Shown here: one piece after another, positions 19,588 to 30,341 of the stretch | Numbering within the stretch: the first letter of the stretch is position 1 | Layout of the letters: every line of letters starts with the position of its first letter | Source: Polynucleobacter sp. 71A-WALBACH | Lineage (GTDB): Bacteria; Pseudomonadota; Gammaproteobacteria; Burkholderiales; Burkholderiaceae | Assembly (NCBI RefSeq): GCF_018882365.1 | Contig: NZ_JACVOP010000001.1 | Span: forward strand, 662,449 to 726,448 | Direction: 5' to 3' | DNA: 64,000 nt | Notes under the pieces: generated by a model | Seen by the model: only the letters and a program-made list of their open reading frames with translations | The model's database searches: none | Told to the model about the DNA's origin: nothing | Position numbers and translations under genes: made by a program

Positions 19588-20952
19588 TTAGGGCTTACCG
19601 CGACTGGCGGCTTGCTCTTCGAGGCGGTGCTCCAGATAGTGAATGCTGGTTCCACCTTCCATGAAGTTCGGATCGAGCATCAGTTCACGATGAAGAGGGA
19701 CATTGGTTGTAATGCCATCAATCACCATCTCAGAAAGTGCGATTTGCATACGACGGATCGCTTGCTCGCGAGTATTGCCGTAAGAAATCAACTTACCAAT
19801 CATGGAGTCGTAATTGGATGGCACTACATAACCGCTATAGGCATGTGAGTCGACACGAATACCAGGACCTCCTGGCATATGGAATGAACCAATTTTGCCT
19901 GGGCTTGGTGTGAACTTGAATGGATCTTCGGCATTGAGACGACATTCAATGGCATGACCACGGAAAACGATGTCTTTTTGGCGATAGCTGAGTTTTAAGC
20001 CGGCAGCGATACGAATTTGTTCTTGAACGATATCAACGCCAGTAATCATTTCAGTCACTGGGTGCTCTACTTGAACGCGGGTATTCATCTCAATGAAGAA
20101 AAATTCATTGTCTTCATACAAGAATTCAAAAGTACCGGCGCCGCGATAGCCAATTTTTCTACAGGCTTCAGCACAGCGCTCACCGATTTTGGCGATCAAG
20201 CGACGATCAATACCTGGCGCCGGAGCTTCTTCAATCACTTTTTGGTGACGACGTTGCATTGAGCAATCGCGCTCGCCTAACCAAATCGCATTGCCATGGG
20301 TATCGGCCAAAATCTGAATCTCGACGTGGCGAGGTTTCTCCAGAAACTTCTCCATATAGACTTCTGGGTTGCCAAAAGCACGACCAGCTTCTTCTTTGGT
20401 CATGTTTACTGCATTTAGTAAGGCAGCTTCGGTATGCACGACGCGCATACCGCGACCACCACCACCACCCGCAGCTTTAATAATGACTGGGTAGCCCACT
20501 TTTTTTGCAGTAGCAATAATTTCTTTTGGATTGTCGGGTAATGCGCCTTCAGATCCAGGAACGCAAGGAACGCCCGCTTTAATCATGGCGCGCTTAGCTG
20601 AAACCTTGTCGCCCATCAGGCGAATCGAGGCTGCAGTAGGACCAATGAAGGCAAAACCCGATTTCTCAACACGTTCAGCGAAGTCGGCATTCTCGGAGAG
20701 AAAACCATAGCCTGGATGAATTGCTTCAGCATCAGTCACTTCCGCTGCTGAAATGATGGCGGGCATATTAAGGTAGCTAAGTGGTGATGGGGCAGGCCCA
20801 ATGCAGACTGCTTCGTCTGCAAGCTTCACATATTTAGCTTCTTTATCTGCGGTCGAGTAGACCACCACAGTTTTAATTCCCAACTCGCGACATGCGCGTT
20901 GGATACGGAGAGCAATTTCTCCGCGATTGGCAATCAGAATCTTATCGAACAT
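19588..20952 (-). CDS. accC: Acetyl-CoA carboxylase, biotin carboxylase subunit
   Basis: A 454-residue ATP-grasp enzyme that carboxylates the biotin of AccB, the first half-reaction of fatty-acid synthesis. The start [17 protein letters not shown] is the family N-terminus. The glycine-rich loop [11 protein letters not shown] (near 165-175), the [13 protein letters not shown] segment and [14 protein letters not shown] are all present, and length is standard. It follows accB by 65 bp in the order aroQ-accB-accC-prmA, common in Burkholderiales. Confidence 0.98.
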   Translation of the reverse strand: MFDKILIANRGEIALRIQRACRELGIKTVVVYSTADKEAKYVKLADEAVCIGPAPSPLSYLNMPAIISAAEVTDAEAIHPGYGFLSENADFAERVEKSGFAFIGPTAASIRLMGDKVSAKRAMIKAGVPCVPGSEGALPDNPKEIIATAKKVGYPVIIKAAGGGGGRGMRVVHTEAALLNAVNMTKEEAGRAFGNPEVYMEKFLEKPRHVEIQILADTHGNAIWLGERDCSMQRRHQKVIEEAPAPGIDRRLIAKIGERCAEACRKIGYRGAGTFEFLYEDNEFFFIEMNTRVQVEHPVTEMITGVDIVQEQIRIAAGLKLSYRQKDIVFRGHAIECRLNAEDPFKFTPSPGKIGSFHMPGGPGIRVDSHAYSGYVVPSNYDSMIGKLISYGNTREQAIRRMQIALSEMVIDGITTNVPLHRELMLDPNFMEGGTSIHYLEHRLEEQAASRGKP

Positions 20953-21017
20953 GTCGGCTCTGAGTTAAGTAACGGTGGATTGGAGTAGATCTAAAGATGA
21001 TCAAGTATGAAGAGTAA

Positions 21018-21476
21018 TTAAGCGATGATGAATAGCGGTTGGTCAAACTCAACACCTTGACCGTTTTCACACAGAATTTGCTTAATAACACCTGCTTGCT
21101 CAGATTCGATCTCATTCAGGAGCTTCATCGCTTCAATAATGCAGAGCGTTTGACCCACTTTAACTGTGTCGCCTACTTTGACGAAATCTGGAGACTCAGG
21201 ATTAGGTGCGCGGTAGAAAGTGCCTACCATCGGTGAGCGTGCTACAAAACCAGTTTCAGCAGGAGCCTCTTCAGCTACTGGGGTAGCCTGTGCGACTGCG
21301 GGAGTAGCTTGCGTTGCCTGAACAGGCGCTGGATTGGCATAAACCACTTGACCAGCGGGTGCTGGAGATCCAGCATTCACAATACGAACACGATCTTCAC
21401 CTTCATTAACTTCTAATTCAGAAATTCCTGATTCAGAAACAAGGTCAATTAGGGTTTTCAGTTTTCTCAGATCCAT
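21018..21476 (-). CDS. accB: Biotin carboxyl carrier protein of acetyl-CoA carboxylase
   Basis: A 152-residue carrier. The N-terminal segment is followed by an Ala/Pro/Gln/Thr-rich linker at about residues 36-73 and a biotinyl domain ending the protein. The biotinylation site is Lys118 in [11 protein letters not shown]. The thumb-type [19 protein letters not shown] is present. The ribosome binding site (GAGAGGAAG, minus strand) is good. It lies between aroQ and accC. Confidence 0.97.
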   Translation of the reverse strand: MDLRKLKTLIDLVSESGISELEVNEGEDRVRIVNAGSPAPAGQVVYANPAPVQATQATPAVAQATPVAEEAPAETGFVARSPMVGTFYRAPNPESPDFVKVGDTVKVGQTLCIIEAMKLLNEIESEQAGVIKQILCENGQGVEFDQPLFIIA

Positions 21477-21512
21477 GGAAAAGCTTCCTCTCTTGTAATG
21501 CTTAATTAATCT

Positions 21513-21962
21513 TTATTTTTGTAAACGCGCGATTGCTGCTTGTAGTGCTAATTCGTAACCAATGGCACCCAAACCACAAATCACGCCAGTGGCGATGTCA
21601 GATAGGTAAGAATGCTTCCTAAATTCTTCACGTTGGTGAATATTCGATAGGTGTATTTCAGTAAAAGGGATCGCAACTCCAGCCAATGCATCACGTAAAG
21701 CAACGCTGGTATGGGTAAAAGCACCTGGATTGATGATGATGAAATCCACCCCATCTTGTTTAGCCTTTTGAACTCGGTCAATTAGTTCGCCTTCATGATT
21801 ACTTTGAAAGGTGGATAAATCGACTGAATTGGACTTAGCGATTGCGCCAAGCTTTGAATGAATATCTTCTAGAGTAGTTTTGCCGTAAATCTCTGGCTCA
21901 CGGCTTCCTAGCAGGTTAAGGTTAGGGCCTTGGATAACGAGAATTGAAGTATTTTTCGACAT
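21513..21962 (-). CDS. aroQ: Type II 3-dehydroquinate dehydratase
   Basis: A 149-residue shikimate-pathway enzyme that dehydrates 3-dehydroquinate. Type II signatures are visible: [17 protein letters not shown] near residues 10-26 (catalytic Tyr), [10 protein letters not shown], and [16 protein letters not shown]. It is the first gene of the minus-strand aroQ-accB-accC unit; the 228-bp upstream interval should hold the promoter. Confidence 0.97.
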   Translation of the reverse strand: MSKNTSILVIQGPNLNLLGSREPEIYGKTTLEDIHSKLGAIAKSNSVDLSTFQSNHEGELIDRVQKAKQDGVDFIIINPGAFTHTSVALRDALAGVAIPFTEIHLSNIHQREEFRKHSYLSDIATGVICGLGAIGYELALQAAIARLQK

Positions 21963-22190
21963 AGATCGATATTTTTAGAGGCAGTTAGGTTTAATTACAT
22001 TAATAAAGCTTTTCTCTAAAACTGCTTACTCTATGAAGAATTCTCTTCACCAAGCACAGGGAAAGTATACCCCTAGAATCTTTGGATAGATTCAAAAATG
22101 ATTCAAAAAAATAGCCCTTTTTCTAATTTTAAGAGCAGATATTGCTAAATAGAGGGTCACCTAAGGGTGAATAAAGATCTTAAAAGTAGC

Positions 22191-22718
22191 TTATAAAGCT
22201 GATTTAATAGCACTTCTGAGCTCTTCTTCGCTTATCTTTCCTAATTTGCTGTTTGTGGCCTTACCTTGTGGATTGATGATGATGGTGTACGGAAGTGCGC
22301 CTTGGCTATTCCCCATCTGCTTGGACAAGTTGCTGCCTTCTAGGCCACCAATGACGATTGGGTAAGAAACAGGCGTTTTTTCAAGGAATTCACGAATGTT
22401 AGAGGGTGAATCAATGCCAATGCCGACAAATAAGACATTTTGACTCTTAAATTCTTGCTGTAGTTTGTCCAAAGTAGGCATTTCTTCCACGCAAGGGGGG
22501 CACCAGGAAGCCCAAAAGTTCACAACCAAGACTTTTCCGCGCCATTGATCAGTGTCAACCGATTTTCCATTGGGCGTTTGCCATGGGTTGGCAAAAAAGG
22601 CTTTGATAGCGGGATCATTTGCTAGGCCAGCTGTATAAATCCATTGCGAAGTCAGGACTCCTGCCACGAGGGCTGCAAGACTAATTCCGGCGATGCTAAT
22701 CCACTGTCTTCGGTTCAT
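22191..22718 (-). CDS. TlpA/ResA-like membrane-anchored thiol-disulfide oxidoreductase
   Basis: A 175-residue thioredoxin-fold protein with one N-terminal membrane segment (about residues 7-28) and the active site WASWCPPC near 70-77, typical of TlpA/ResA proteins that reduce periplasmic disulfides, often for cytochrome c maturation. AAGGAG precedes the ATG. It is divergent from mpl, 26 bp apart. The exact partner is unknown. Confidence 0.87.
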   Translation of the reverse strand: MNRRQWISIAGISLAALVAGVLTSQWIYTAGLANDPAIKAFFANPWQTPNGKSVDTDQWRGKVLVVNFWASWCPPCVEEMPTLDKLQQEFKSQNVLFVGIGIDSPSNIREFLEKTPVSYPIVIGGLEGSNLSKQMGNSQGALPYTIIINPQGKATNSKLGKISEEELRSAIKSAL

Positions 22719-22744
22719 TGCTACTCCTTAGCTAAAATTCCCCA

Positions 22745-24151
22745 ATGCATATTCATATCTTGGGCATTTGCGGTACTTTCATGGGCGGCATTGCCGCAAT
22801 CGCTCGGCAAGCCGGACATCGCGTTACTGGCTGTGATGCCAACGTGTATCCACCTATGAGCACACAGCTTGAAGCACAAGGCATCGAGCTCATCGAGGGA
22901 TTCTCGCCTGATCAATTATTACAGTTTGAAACGATGCCAGATTTATTTGTGATCGGTAATGTCGTTTCTCGTGGCAATCCATTGATGGAGGCCATTCTGA
23001 ATCAAGGGCTTCCTTACACCTCTGGACCACAATGGCTGGGCGAGCAAGTGCTGTTTGGTCGACATGTGTTGGCTGTTGCCGGCACGCACGGTAAAACAAC
23101 TACCTCAGCGATGTTGGCTTGGATTTTGGAGTTCAATGATTACAAGCCAGGTTACTTAATTGGTGGGGTGCCTTTGAATTTCACGGTATCTGCCCGTTTA
23201 GGCGAAAGCAAATATTTTGTTATTGAAGCTGACGAATACGACACGGCCTTTTTTGATAAGCGCAGTAAGTTTGTCCACTATCGTCCGCGCACGGCTTTAT
23301 TAAATAATCTTGAGTTTGATCACGCTGATATTTTTGCTGATCTTGCTGCAATCGAAACACAGTTTCATCATTTAGTGCGTACTGTTCCGGGAAACGGTCT
23401 TGTCGTCGTGAATGGTGAGGAGCCTGCTTTAGAAAGAGTAATCGCACGAGGTGTTTGGGCGCCGGTGGAAAAGTTTGGTCAAGATAAGCAAAATGCCTGG
23501 TCTTTGATTTCGCAAGATGCTGATGGCTTTATTGTTTTGCAAAATGGCAAAGAGGTCGCCACTGTAACTTGGGCTTCAGACTCTGGTGTTATGGGTCGTC
23601 ATAATCAACTGAATGCATTAGCTGCTATTGCATCCGCAAATCACATTGGCATTTCACCAGCTAATTCTGCGCGGGCTTTAGCTGAATTCAAAAATGTGAA
23701 GCGTCGATTAGAGACGATTGGTGTAGCAAACGATGTGACCGTCTATGATGATTTTGCGCACCACCCAACAGCGATTACTACTACGGTAGATGGCTTACGT
23801 CGTCGTGTAGGGCAGTCTCGAATTTTGGCAGTGTTAGAGCCTCGATCCAATACGATGAAACTCGGTGTCATGAAAGCCCAGTTGCCTAATAGTCTAGAGG
23901 CAGCCGATAAGGTTTTTGCCTATGGCGCTAGCGTTGGTAAAGAATCTTTGGGATGGGATCTGAAAGAAGTTCTATCCCCCTTAAATACAAAAGACAGTGA
24001 TCGTGCTATGGCCTTTGATGATCTATCTGCATTGGTTAAGGCTGTTGCCAATGAAGCAAAGCCTGGTGATCATATTTTGGTGATGAGTAACGGCGGATTT
24101 GGTGGAGTGCACCAAAAAATATTGACTGCAATTCAAGAGAGAGTAGGGTAA
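22745..24151 (+). CDS. mpl: UDP-N-acetylmuramate:L-alanyl-gamma-D-glutamyl-meso-diaminopimelate ligase
   Basis: A 468-residue Mur-ligase-family enzyme that reattaches recycled tripeptide to UDP-MurNAc. Starts [15 protein letters not shown], the Mpl N-terminus. The ATP loop is [11 protein letters not shown] near residues 114-124, and the [10 protein letters not shown] motif lies near 335-344. Length is typical. It pairs functionally with the AmpD-like amidase at 10.8 kb in cell-wall recycling. The FabG-like gene follows 5 bp later. Confidence 0.96.
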   Translation: MHIHILGICGTFMGGIAAIARQAGHRVTGCDANVYPPMSTQLEAQGIELIEGFSPDQLLQFETMPDLFVIGNVVSRGNPLMEAILNQGLPYTSGPQWLGEQVLFGRHVLAVAGTHGKTTTSAMLAWILEFNDYKPGYLIGGVPLNFTVSARLGESKYFVIEADEYDTAFFDKRSKFVHYRPRTALLNNLEFDHADIFADLAAIETQFHHLVRTVPGNGLVVVNGEEPALERVIARGVWAPVEKFGQDKQNAWSLISQDADGFIVLQNGKEVATVTWASDSGVMGRHNQLNALAAIASANHIGISPANSARALAEFKNVKRRLETIGVANDVTVYDDFAHHPTAITTTVDGLRRRVGQSRILAVLEPRSNTMKLGVMKAQLPNSLEAADKVFAYGASVGKESLGWDLKEVLSPLNTKDSDRAMAFDDLSALVKAVANEAKPGDHILVMSNGGFGGVHQKILTAIQERVG

Positions 24152-24156
24152 TCGGC

Positions 24157-24885
24157 ATGAGATTAAAAGACAAAGTCGCCATCATTACTGGTGCTGCAAA
24201 AGGTATCGGATTTGCAACTGCGAAGCGATTTGCCGAAGAGGGTGCAAAAGTCATCATTGCGGATGTGAATCCAGATGCAGTTAAAGTCGCTGCCGATCTG
24301 ATTCCTGGCGCTGAAGGTTATGTCGTCAATGTGACAGACCGCGCGAGTATTGAGGCGGCAGTTGATCAAATCATGCAACGCCATGGCCGTATTGATATCT
24401 TGATTAATAACGCTGGCATTACTCAGGATGCGCGCTTGGTCAAAATGACTGAAGCGCAATTTGATACGGTGATTGATGTCAATCTCAAAGGTGTGTTCAA
24501 TTGCACTCAGTTGGTGGTGCCGCATATGTTGGAAGCTGGTAAAGGCGCTGTTGTTAATGCTTCGAGCGTCGTTGGAATTTATGGAAACTTTGGTCAGACC
24601 AACTATTCAGCTACAAAGTTTGGCGTGATTGGGTTTACAAAAACTTGGGCACGAGAATTAGGTGCAAAAGGTATTCGGGTAAATGCAGTGTGCCCAGGAT
24701 TTATTGCTACTGAGATGGTGAAAGCCATGCCAGAAAATATATTGAAAGATATTGAAAGACGCAGTTGGCTAGGTCGCTTGGGCACTCCCGAAGAAATGGC
24801 GAACGTATATCTGTTTCTTGCAAGTGATGAGGCCAGCTATGTCAATGGCGTAGCGCTTGAGGCCAGTGGCGGGATCTCACTCTAA
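24157..24885 (+). CDS. FabG-like short-chain dehydrogenase/reductase
   Basis: A 242-residue classical SDR. The cofactor loop is TGAAKGIG near residues 11-18, with NNAG and the catalytic Ser and YSATK (Tyr-x-x-x-Lys). It is very close to 3-oxoacyl-ACP reductase FabG in layout and length, but lies outside any fatty-acid gene group, so an acetoacetyl-CoA or other keto-reductase role is possible. The next gene starts 2 bp after its stop. Confidence 0.87.
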   Translation: MRLKDKVAIITGAAKGIGFATAKRFAEEGAKVIIADVNPDAVKVAADLIPGAEGYVVNVTDRASIEAAVDQIMQRHGRIDILINNAGITQDARLVKMTEAQFDTVIDVNLKGVFNCTQLVVPHMLEAGKGAVVNASSVVGIYGNFGQTNYSATKFGVIGFTKTWARELGAKGIRVNAVCPGFIATEMVKAMPENILKDIERRSWLGRLGTPEEMANVYLFLASDEASYVNGVALEASGGISL

Positions 24886-24887
24886 GC

Positions 24888-26876
24888 ATGCATCTTTTAT
24901 ATGAAGAGGGTGGCGACATCAAAGTCGCCACAGTCCAGTCTGCCTCGGGCGCTGGAGAAGCGGAGTCATGGCAAGCGACTAGCCTTTCTGGCAAGAAGAT
25001 TAAGTTAAAAGCCAAAGAGGTTTGGTTGCGCTTTGAAAAGCCAGAACCGCAAGCGCTGATGGATGAGGCTCATGCTTTATCCAAAGAGATTGATTTGCAA
25101 TTCTTGTGGGATTGCGCGCCTGATGAAGAGTTTGGTTTGGTGGATGTTGCTCAGGAGTACTTTGGAGCACAAGCAAGCATTCCTCAGCAGACGGCATTAG
25201 CGATTGCCTTGCAAGGTGCGCCAGTATTTTTCCGTCGCAAAGGGCGGGGACGTTTTCAAAGGGCGCCACTCGAGCAATTGCAGGCTGGCTTAGCTGCGCT
25301 TGAACGCAAGCAAAAAGAGTTAGAGCAGCAAGCCTCATGGCAAAAAGAGCTTGTTGCTGGTGTGTTTCCGGAAACACTTCTGTCTCAAGCAAATCAACTC
25401 CTGTTTTCTCCGGATAAAAACACCTCTGCCTACAAAGCATTGATTGCAGCATGCTCTGAATCAGGGGAGTCGCCAGCGCAGTTGATGATCCGCTGCGGCG
25501 CGATTGATTCGCCCTTGCAATATCACCAAGGTATGTTCTTAAAAGCCCATTTCCCTCAGGGTGCCGCGCATGACCAAAGCTTAGTGGTTGAGCAAGCCGC
25601 ATTAGACGCCGCTATTTCGGAATTACCTTTAGCTGAAGTGAGCGCGTTCTCGATTGATGATTCGGGTACTACTGAAATTGACGATGCTCTATCCGTTACT
25701 CTGCTTGAGGGAGGTGGGCATCGTATCGGTATTCATATTGCGGCACCAGGTTTAGTTATCAATAAGGATAGCGACTTAGATCGGGTCGCGCGTACTCGGA
25801 TGTCTACCGTATATTTTCCTGGTGACAAGATTACGATGTTGCCGGATACGGTGATTGCGCAGTTCTCATTAGATGAGGGTGCTCCTCGCCCAGCTTTATC
25901 GATTTATGTGGATATCGATCCGGCTGGAGTAGTAGATAGAGATTCTTTACAGTTGCGTGCGGAGATGGTTCCGATGGGATCTAATCTTCGCTTGGAGAAT
26001 TTAGAACATCTCGTAACGGAAGAAAGTTTGGCTGATGAATCCGCTAGCTATGCTTATCGTCAAGAGCTCAGTACTTTATGGGTGGCGGCGAAGTTATTGC
26101 ATGCAGGCCGGCAAGAGCAGCGGGTAGTTAATGGATTGCGTGCCGAGCAATTGGGAGCGTTAGATCCGAATGCATTAGCAAGAGACTTCCATTTTCAAAT
26201 TAAAGAAGTGGATGGCAGTCAACGGGTTGAGATCACTCCTCGCCAACGCGGCTCAATTCTAGACACTATCGTTGCTGAGTGGATGATTTATTGCAATAGC
26301 GCTTCAGGACGTTTGCTAGCGGATCATGGATTGCCAGGGCTATTTCGCACCCAAAAGGGTTGGGGTCCACTGCGCACTCGTATGCAGACGACGCCTGGCC
26401 CACATGAGGGGTTGGGTTTGGACTATTACGCTTGGTGCACCTCCCCTTTGCGTCGTTATTCCGATTTAGTAAACCAGTGGCAGTTGATTGCGATAGCGAA
26501 GCATGGCATTACTGCCAAGATGGTGGCGCCATTTCCTCCGCGAGATGCTGCTTTGATGGGTATCGCCGCTGACTTTGAGGCTTGTTATTCAGCTTATGGC
26601 GAGTACCAAGATCGCTTAGAGAAATATTGGTGTTTGCGCTGGGCTTCTCAGGATGAAGTGCCTAAGCAGGTCTTTGTAAGGCATCTCAAAGAAGGTATGT
26701 CTCGAGTAGAGCCCGTCCCATTGCATTTACCAATTCCAGAGTTGGCTACTCACCCTCGTCTGACTCGAGCTGAAGTGAGTATTGCTGATGTAGATCTGTT
26801 GCAACTCACTGCGGGAGTTCGGGTTGTTCATATAGAAACTCCAGAAGTTCCTGAGAGTGATGCCAGTCTCGCCTAA
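24888..26876 (+). CDS. RNB-domain ribonuclease (RNase II/R family)
   Basis: A 662-residue 3'-5' exoribonuclease-like protein. The RNB catalytic core starts near residue 258 with SIDDSGTTEIDDALSV, the Asp-rich Mg site, and includes TMLPDTVIAQFSLDEG and TSPLRRYSDLVNQW. No clear N-terminal cold-shock pair or C-terminal S1 domain is obvious, so it is shorter than RNase R. RNA turnover is inferred. It overlaps the start of the TonB-family gene by about 17 bp. Confidence 0.88.
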   Translation: MHLLYEEGGDIKVATVQSASGAGEAESWQATSLSGKKIKLKAKEVWLRFEKPEPQALMDEAHALSKEIDLQFLWDCAPDEEFGLVDVAQEYFGAQASIPQQTALAIALQGAPVFFRRKGRGRFQRAPLEQLQAGLAALERKQKELEQQASWQKELVAGVFPETLLSQANQLLFSPDKNTSAYKALIAACSESGESPAQLMIRCGAIDSPLQYHQGMFLKAHFPQGAAHDQSLVVEQAALDAAISELPLAEVSAFSIDDSGTTEIDDALSVTLLEGGGHRIGIHIAAPGLVINKDSDLDRVARTRMSTVYFPGDKITMLPDTVIAQFSLDEGAPRPALSIYVDIDPAGVVDRDSLQLRAEMVPMGSNLRLENLEHLVTEESLADESASYAYRQELSTLWVAAKLLHAGRQEQRVVNGLRAEQLGALDPNALARDFHFQIKEVDGSQRVEITPRQRGSILDTIVAEWMIYCNSASGRLLADHGLPGLFRTQKGWGPLRTRMQTTPGPHEGLGLDYYAWCTSPLRRYSDLVNQWQLIAIAKHGITAKMVAPFPPRDAALMGIAADFEACYSAYGEYQDRLEKYWCLRWASQDEVPKQVFVRHLKEGMSRVEPVPLHLPIPELATHPRLTRAEVSIADVDLLQLTAGVRVVHIETPEVPESDASLA

Positions 26877-27720
26877 GCTAATAGGATTAGTAGGGCGCTT
26901 AGATGGTAGTTGGCGCCGGTATCCGTTTGGCTATGCATTAGGCCTGTCTATTCTGGCTCACCTCCTCTTTTTATCATTTCGATGGGGCATGGGGGAGATT
27001 GAGAATCGTCGTTTAAACACGCCACTCAGCGTTGTCCTAGTGAATGCCAGTAATCAAGTGGCACCCAAGCAGGCTAATAAATTAGCGCAAGCAGATTTAT
27101 ATGGGGGTGGCAACACGCCCAATCAAGACGCTAGCGCGCTTCACCGCGCAAGACTCGGTGCAGATGCTCGTCTCGAAGTTTTGGAAAAACAGCAAAAACA
27201 AATGCTGGCAAAGCTTGAAGCAGATCGAGCGCTATCGGGCGGTCGTAAAAGTGGTGACGAGAAAAGGGCCGCAACTCAACTGAACTCTTTAGAGGCTGAG
27301 TTGGCAAAGCGTTTGCAAGTTAATGGTCGCGAGCCTCGTCGTAAGGTCTTGACCGGTGCTAGTACAAAGGCGGTGGTATTTGCGCAATATTACGATGCTA
27401 TGCGTCAGAAAATAGAGGCTTATGGCAGTGCATTTTTCCCACGAGCCAATGGCCGGCCCTTGTATGGAAGTTTGGTCATTGTCGTAAGCGTAGATGCTCA
27501 AGGACGGATTGCCAATAATGCGCAAGGCAGAGATGGTTTGAGTATTGGGCGAAGTTCTGGCAATCCTGAGTTAGATCGCCAAGCCCTAGCCATTATTCGC
27601 GCTTCCGCCCCCTTTGGAGCCTTTACAGTAGAAATGCGCAATCAGATTGATATCTTGGATTGGGTCTCGACTTTTGATTTCACACGAGATGGATCTGATC
27701 GTTTAGATTTGCGCCCTTAA
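26860..27720 (+). CDS. TonB-family energy transducer-like protein
   Basis: A 286-residue protein with an N-terminal membrane segment (about residues 20-40, YALGLSILAHLLFLSF). A charged, partly coiled-coil region follows, and the C-terminal TonB fold (LYGSLVIVVSVDAQGRIANN, then SSGNPELDRQALAIIRASAPFG). The ATG at 26860 is preferred over GTG 26857. No exbB/exbD gene is nearby, so it may not energise classical TonB transport. It is translationally coupled to the ribonuclease upstream. Confidence 0.82.
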   Translation: MPVSPKLIGLVGRLDGSWRRYPFGYALGLSILAHLLFLSFRWGMGEIENRRLNTPLSVVLVNASNQVAPKQANKLAQADLYGGGNTPNQDASALHRARLGADARLEVLEKQQKQMLAKLEADRALSGGRKSGDEKRAATQLNSLEAELAKRLQVNGREPRRKVLTGASTKAVVFAQYYDAMRQKIEAYGSAFFPRANGRPLYGSLVIVVSVDAQGRIANNAQGRDGLSIGRSSGNPELDRQALAIIRASAPFGAFTVEMRNQIDILDWVSTFDFTRDGSDRLDLRP

Positions 27721-27762
27721 TTCAGCAACGTATTGCGAAATTTCGCTTATCCTGTAGTCAAT

Positions 27763-28671
27763 ATGAGCCATCCCACTTCCACTGAGCTGCACACTGATCC
27801 CAGTCAATTTCCTGGTGTAGATGTCTATGTGGTTGCAGGTAATCCGATCTCTCACAGTAAATCTCCCGCTATTCATCAACGCTTTGCTCAGCAGTCAAAT
27901 CAAGTAATGCACTACGGACATTTACAGCCTGCGCTTGATGAATTCAAAGCTGCCGCGCAATCTTTCTTTGCTGCTGGCGGTAAGGGGATGAATGTGACCG
28001 TGCCATTTAAGTTGGATGCTCAGGCGCTTGCAGATGTATTAACCCCACGCGCGCAACTTGCTGGTGCTGTAAATACTTTACGCATTGAAGGTGGAAAAAT
28101 ATTTGGGGACAATACTGATGGTGCTGGTATGGTAAGAGACCTATTAGCTCAGGGTATTCAAATTAAAGGTGCCCGAATTTTATTATTGGGCGCGGGTGGC
28201 GCTTCTCGCGGAGTGCTTGGTCCTTTGCTGGAGCAATCACCCAAAGAGCTCATCATTGCCAATCGATCCAATGCTAAGGCTGATGAATTAGTTCAATTAT
28301 TTAGCGGCTTGGCTACCTCACTGAATGTTGTATTGCGGGCGGTTACCTTGAGTGAGTTGGAGGATTCGAGCAAAACAAACGCCGCTGTTGATTTGGTGAT
28401 TAATGCTACAGCCGCCGGTCTCTCTAATGAGTCCCCCATCAATGATGCGGCAGCCAGCAATCTCTTTACTCCACAGTCTTTTGCCTACGATATGGTCTAC
28501 GGCAAAGTCACAGCATTTATGCAACAAGCATTGCATCGTGGCGCACGGGTTAGTGATGGCTTGGGTATGTTGGTAGAGCAAGCAGCAGATGCCTTCTTAA
28601 TTTGGCGTGGCGCGAAGCTTGCTGATGCAATTGATTCTCGCGCGGTATTGGCGGAACTGCGTACTTCCTAA
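27763..28671 (+). CDS. aroE: Shikimate dehydrogenase
   Basis: A 302-residue NADP-dependent enzyme reducing 3-dehydroshikimate. Motifs: VVAGNPISHSKSP near residues 20-32, MNVTVPFK with the catalytic Lys, NTDGAGM, and the nucleotide loop LLGAGGASRG. The ATG at 27763 is chosen over an in-frame TTG at 27733; a poorly conserved leader of about 18 residues still precedes the family start. It joins aroQ at 21.5 kb in the same pathway. mtgA follows 17 bp later. Confidence 0.95.
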   Translation: MSHPTSTELHTDPSQFPGVDVYVVAGNPISHSKSPAIHQRFAQQSNQVMHYGHLQPALDEFKAAAQSFFAAGGKGMNVTVPFKLDAQALADVLTPRAQLAGAVNTLRIEGGKIFGDNTDGAGMVRDLLAQGIQIKGARILLLGAGGASRGVLGPLLEQSPKELIIANRSNAKADELVQLFSGLATSLNVVLRAVTLSELEDSSKTNAAVDLVINATAAGLSNESPINDAAASNLFTPQSFAYDMVYGKVTAFMQQALHRGARVSDGLGMLVEQAADAFLIWRGAKLADAIDSRAVLAELRTS

Positions 28672-28688
28672 TCTTTAGCTGAGCTTCG

Positions 28689-29420
28689 ATGCGCTGGCTT
28701 CGTTACCTTCTGAAGTGTTTACTTGGCGGATTTATCGCTATGCAAATCTATTTTGTAATTCAGATTGGAATGTGGGCAGCGCTTGATCCTAGTAGTACTG
28801 CGTTTCAGAGGGCCGAACGTTGGCGACTGTGTGGGCTCAATTGGTCTTGTCCAATACAGTCATCTTGGGTTCCTTACGACAAAATCTCTAATAATCTCAA
28901 GCGTGCTGTTTTAGTGAGTGAGGATGATATTTTCTTTCAGCATATGGGTGTGCGGTTTGAGGATATGCAAAAAGCCTGGACAAAGAATCAGCAAGGTAGC
29001 GCTAGATCTAAAACTGCTTTGCGTGGTGGCTCCACGATTACGCAGCAGCTCGCAAAGAATCTCTTCCTTTCTTCTGAGCAAAATTATTTTCGTAAGGCGC
29101 AGGAACTCATCATTACAGGTCTGCTTGAGGTCATGCTACCTAAGCAGAGATTGTTTGAAATTTATTTGAATTCAGTGGAGTGGGGCGAGGGCATCTTTGG
29201 AATCGGCGCTGCCTCTCAGCATTACTATGGCATTAAGCCCGCATCACTTGATCGAGAACAGTCAGCAGCTTTAGCCTCCGCATTGCCAGCACCGAAGTGT
29301 TTCGACAAAGTGCAATACTGCCGCAAGGCCAATATTCACTTCCCTACAAGACAAGACTTTATTTTAGAAAATATGGATAGGGTGGCTTTAACACCCATGC
29401 AGAGAGCCAAACCCCGCTAG
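28689..29420 (+). CDS. mtgA: Monofunctional biosynthetic peptidoglycan transglycosylase
   Basis: A 243-residue GT51 enzyme that polymerises lipid II into glycan strands without a transpeptidase domain. One N-terminal membrane segment (about residues 6-30). Catalytic motifs are VSEDDIFFQHMGV, RGGSTITQQLAKNLFL and YLNSVEWGEGIFGIGAAS. It is downstream of aroE, 17 bp apart, as in many betaproteobacteria. Convergent with pyrF, 2 bp apart. Confidence 0.95.
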   Translation: MRWLRYLLKCLLGGFIAMQIYFVIQIGMWAALDPSSTAFQRAERWRLCGLNWSCPIQSSWVPYDKISNNLKRAVLVSEDDIFFQHMGVRFEDMQKAWTKNQQGSARSKTALRGGSTITQQLAKNLFLSSEQNYFRKAQELIITGLLEVMLPKQRLFEIYLNSVEWGEGIFGIGAASQHYYGIKPASLDREQSAALASALPAPKCFDKVQYCRKANIHFPTRQDFILENMDRVALTPMQRAKPR

Positions 29421-29422
29421 TT

Positions 29423-30268
29423 TTATTTGCTAGTCGCTGCTCGCAGGGCATCTCTCGTAGTAATAGCTACTTTTCTAGCTGCCTCAGCAAAATCATTGCC
29501 AGAGCTGGCATACAAGATTGCTCTGGAAGAGTTGATCATCATGCCTCTACCCGGCTGATTCGGAATGCTGCCAGCTTTGACGGTGGCATCAATATCACCG
29601 CCTTGAGCGCCAATACCAGGGATCAGTAAGGGCATCTCGCCCACAATAGCTCGCACCTTGGCTATTTCTTCGGGGAAGGTTGCACCAACTACGAGACTGA
29701 TTTGGCCAGAGGCATTCCATTTTTGTGCGGCTAGCTTGGCAACATGTAGGTATAGAGGTTCGCCACCAGGTGACACATTCAAGAATTGAAGGTCGGAACC
29801 ACCTGGGTTTGAGGTACGACATAAAACAATCACGCCTTTACCAGCATGCTTTAGATAAGGCTCGATAGTGTCAAAGCCCATGTAAGGGTTGACGGTGACC
29901 GCATCTGCGCCATAGCGCTCAAAAGCCTCTAAGGCGTAGTGATCTGCCGTACTACCGATGTCACCGCGCTTGGAGTCCAAGATGACAGGGATATGGGGAT
30001 ATTTGTCTTTAAGGTATCGAGTCAGTTTTTCAAGTTGGGCTTCAGCTCTTTGGGAGGCAAAGTAGGCGAACTGGGGCTTAAAAGAACAGGCGGTATCTGC
30101 AGTAGCATCAGCAATCTCGCGGCAGAACTCAAAAATTCCCTCAGGCTTACCTTGGAATGACGCAGGCAAGCGCTTGGGATCTGGGTCAAAGCCCATACAC
30201 AACATACTGCCTTGGGAAGCCCATGCGGACTGGAGTTGTTGGGTAAAGGTATTTGGACTGGAGTTCAT
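29423..30268 (-). CDS. pyrF: Orotidine 5'-phosphate decarboxylase, type 2
   Basis: A 281-residue last enzyme of UMP synthesis. It has the long type-2 form with CMGFDPDP near the N-terminus and the catalytic [15 protein letters not shown] around residues 98-112, followed by [14 protein letters not shown]. It stands apart from pyrR-pyrB at 56.4-57.9 kb. It is divergent from corA with a 73-bp shared upstream region. Confidence 0.95.
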   Translation of the reverse strand: MNSSPNTFTQQLQSAWASQGSMLCMGFDPDPKRLPASFQGKPEGIFEFCREIADATADTACSFKPQFAYFASQRAEAQLEKLTRYLKDKYPHIPVILDSKRGDIGSTADHYALEAFERYGADAVTVNPYMGFDTIEPYLKHAGKGVIVLCRTSNPGGSDLQFLNVSPGGEPLYLHVAKLAAQKWNASGQISLVVGATFPEEIAKVRAIVGEMPLLIPGIGAQGGDIDATVKAGSIPNQPGRGMMINSSRAILYASSGNDFAEAARKVAITTRDALRAATSK

Positions 30269-30341
30269 TGGGATTGGCTTATTTTAGTGAAACTGTCATG
30301 TTCTATAGGATAAACTAGCGCACATTCCTTAGGAGTTCACC

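Noticed and set aside
22157..22170. Small inverted repeat (TCACC/GGTGA) near the TlpA-like gene stop
   Set aside because: Only five base pairs and no T run; too weak to call a terminator.
24163..24525. Minus-strand frame of 120 codons inside the FabG-like gene
   Set aside because: Antisense shadow of the SDR nucleotide-binding region.
25000..25602. Minus-strand frame of 200 codons inside the RNB ribonuclease
   Set aside because: Long, but overlaps a protein with conserved motifs and has no family resemblance.
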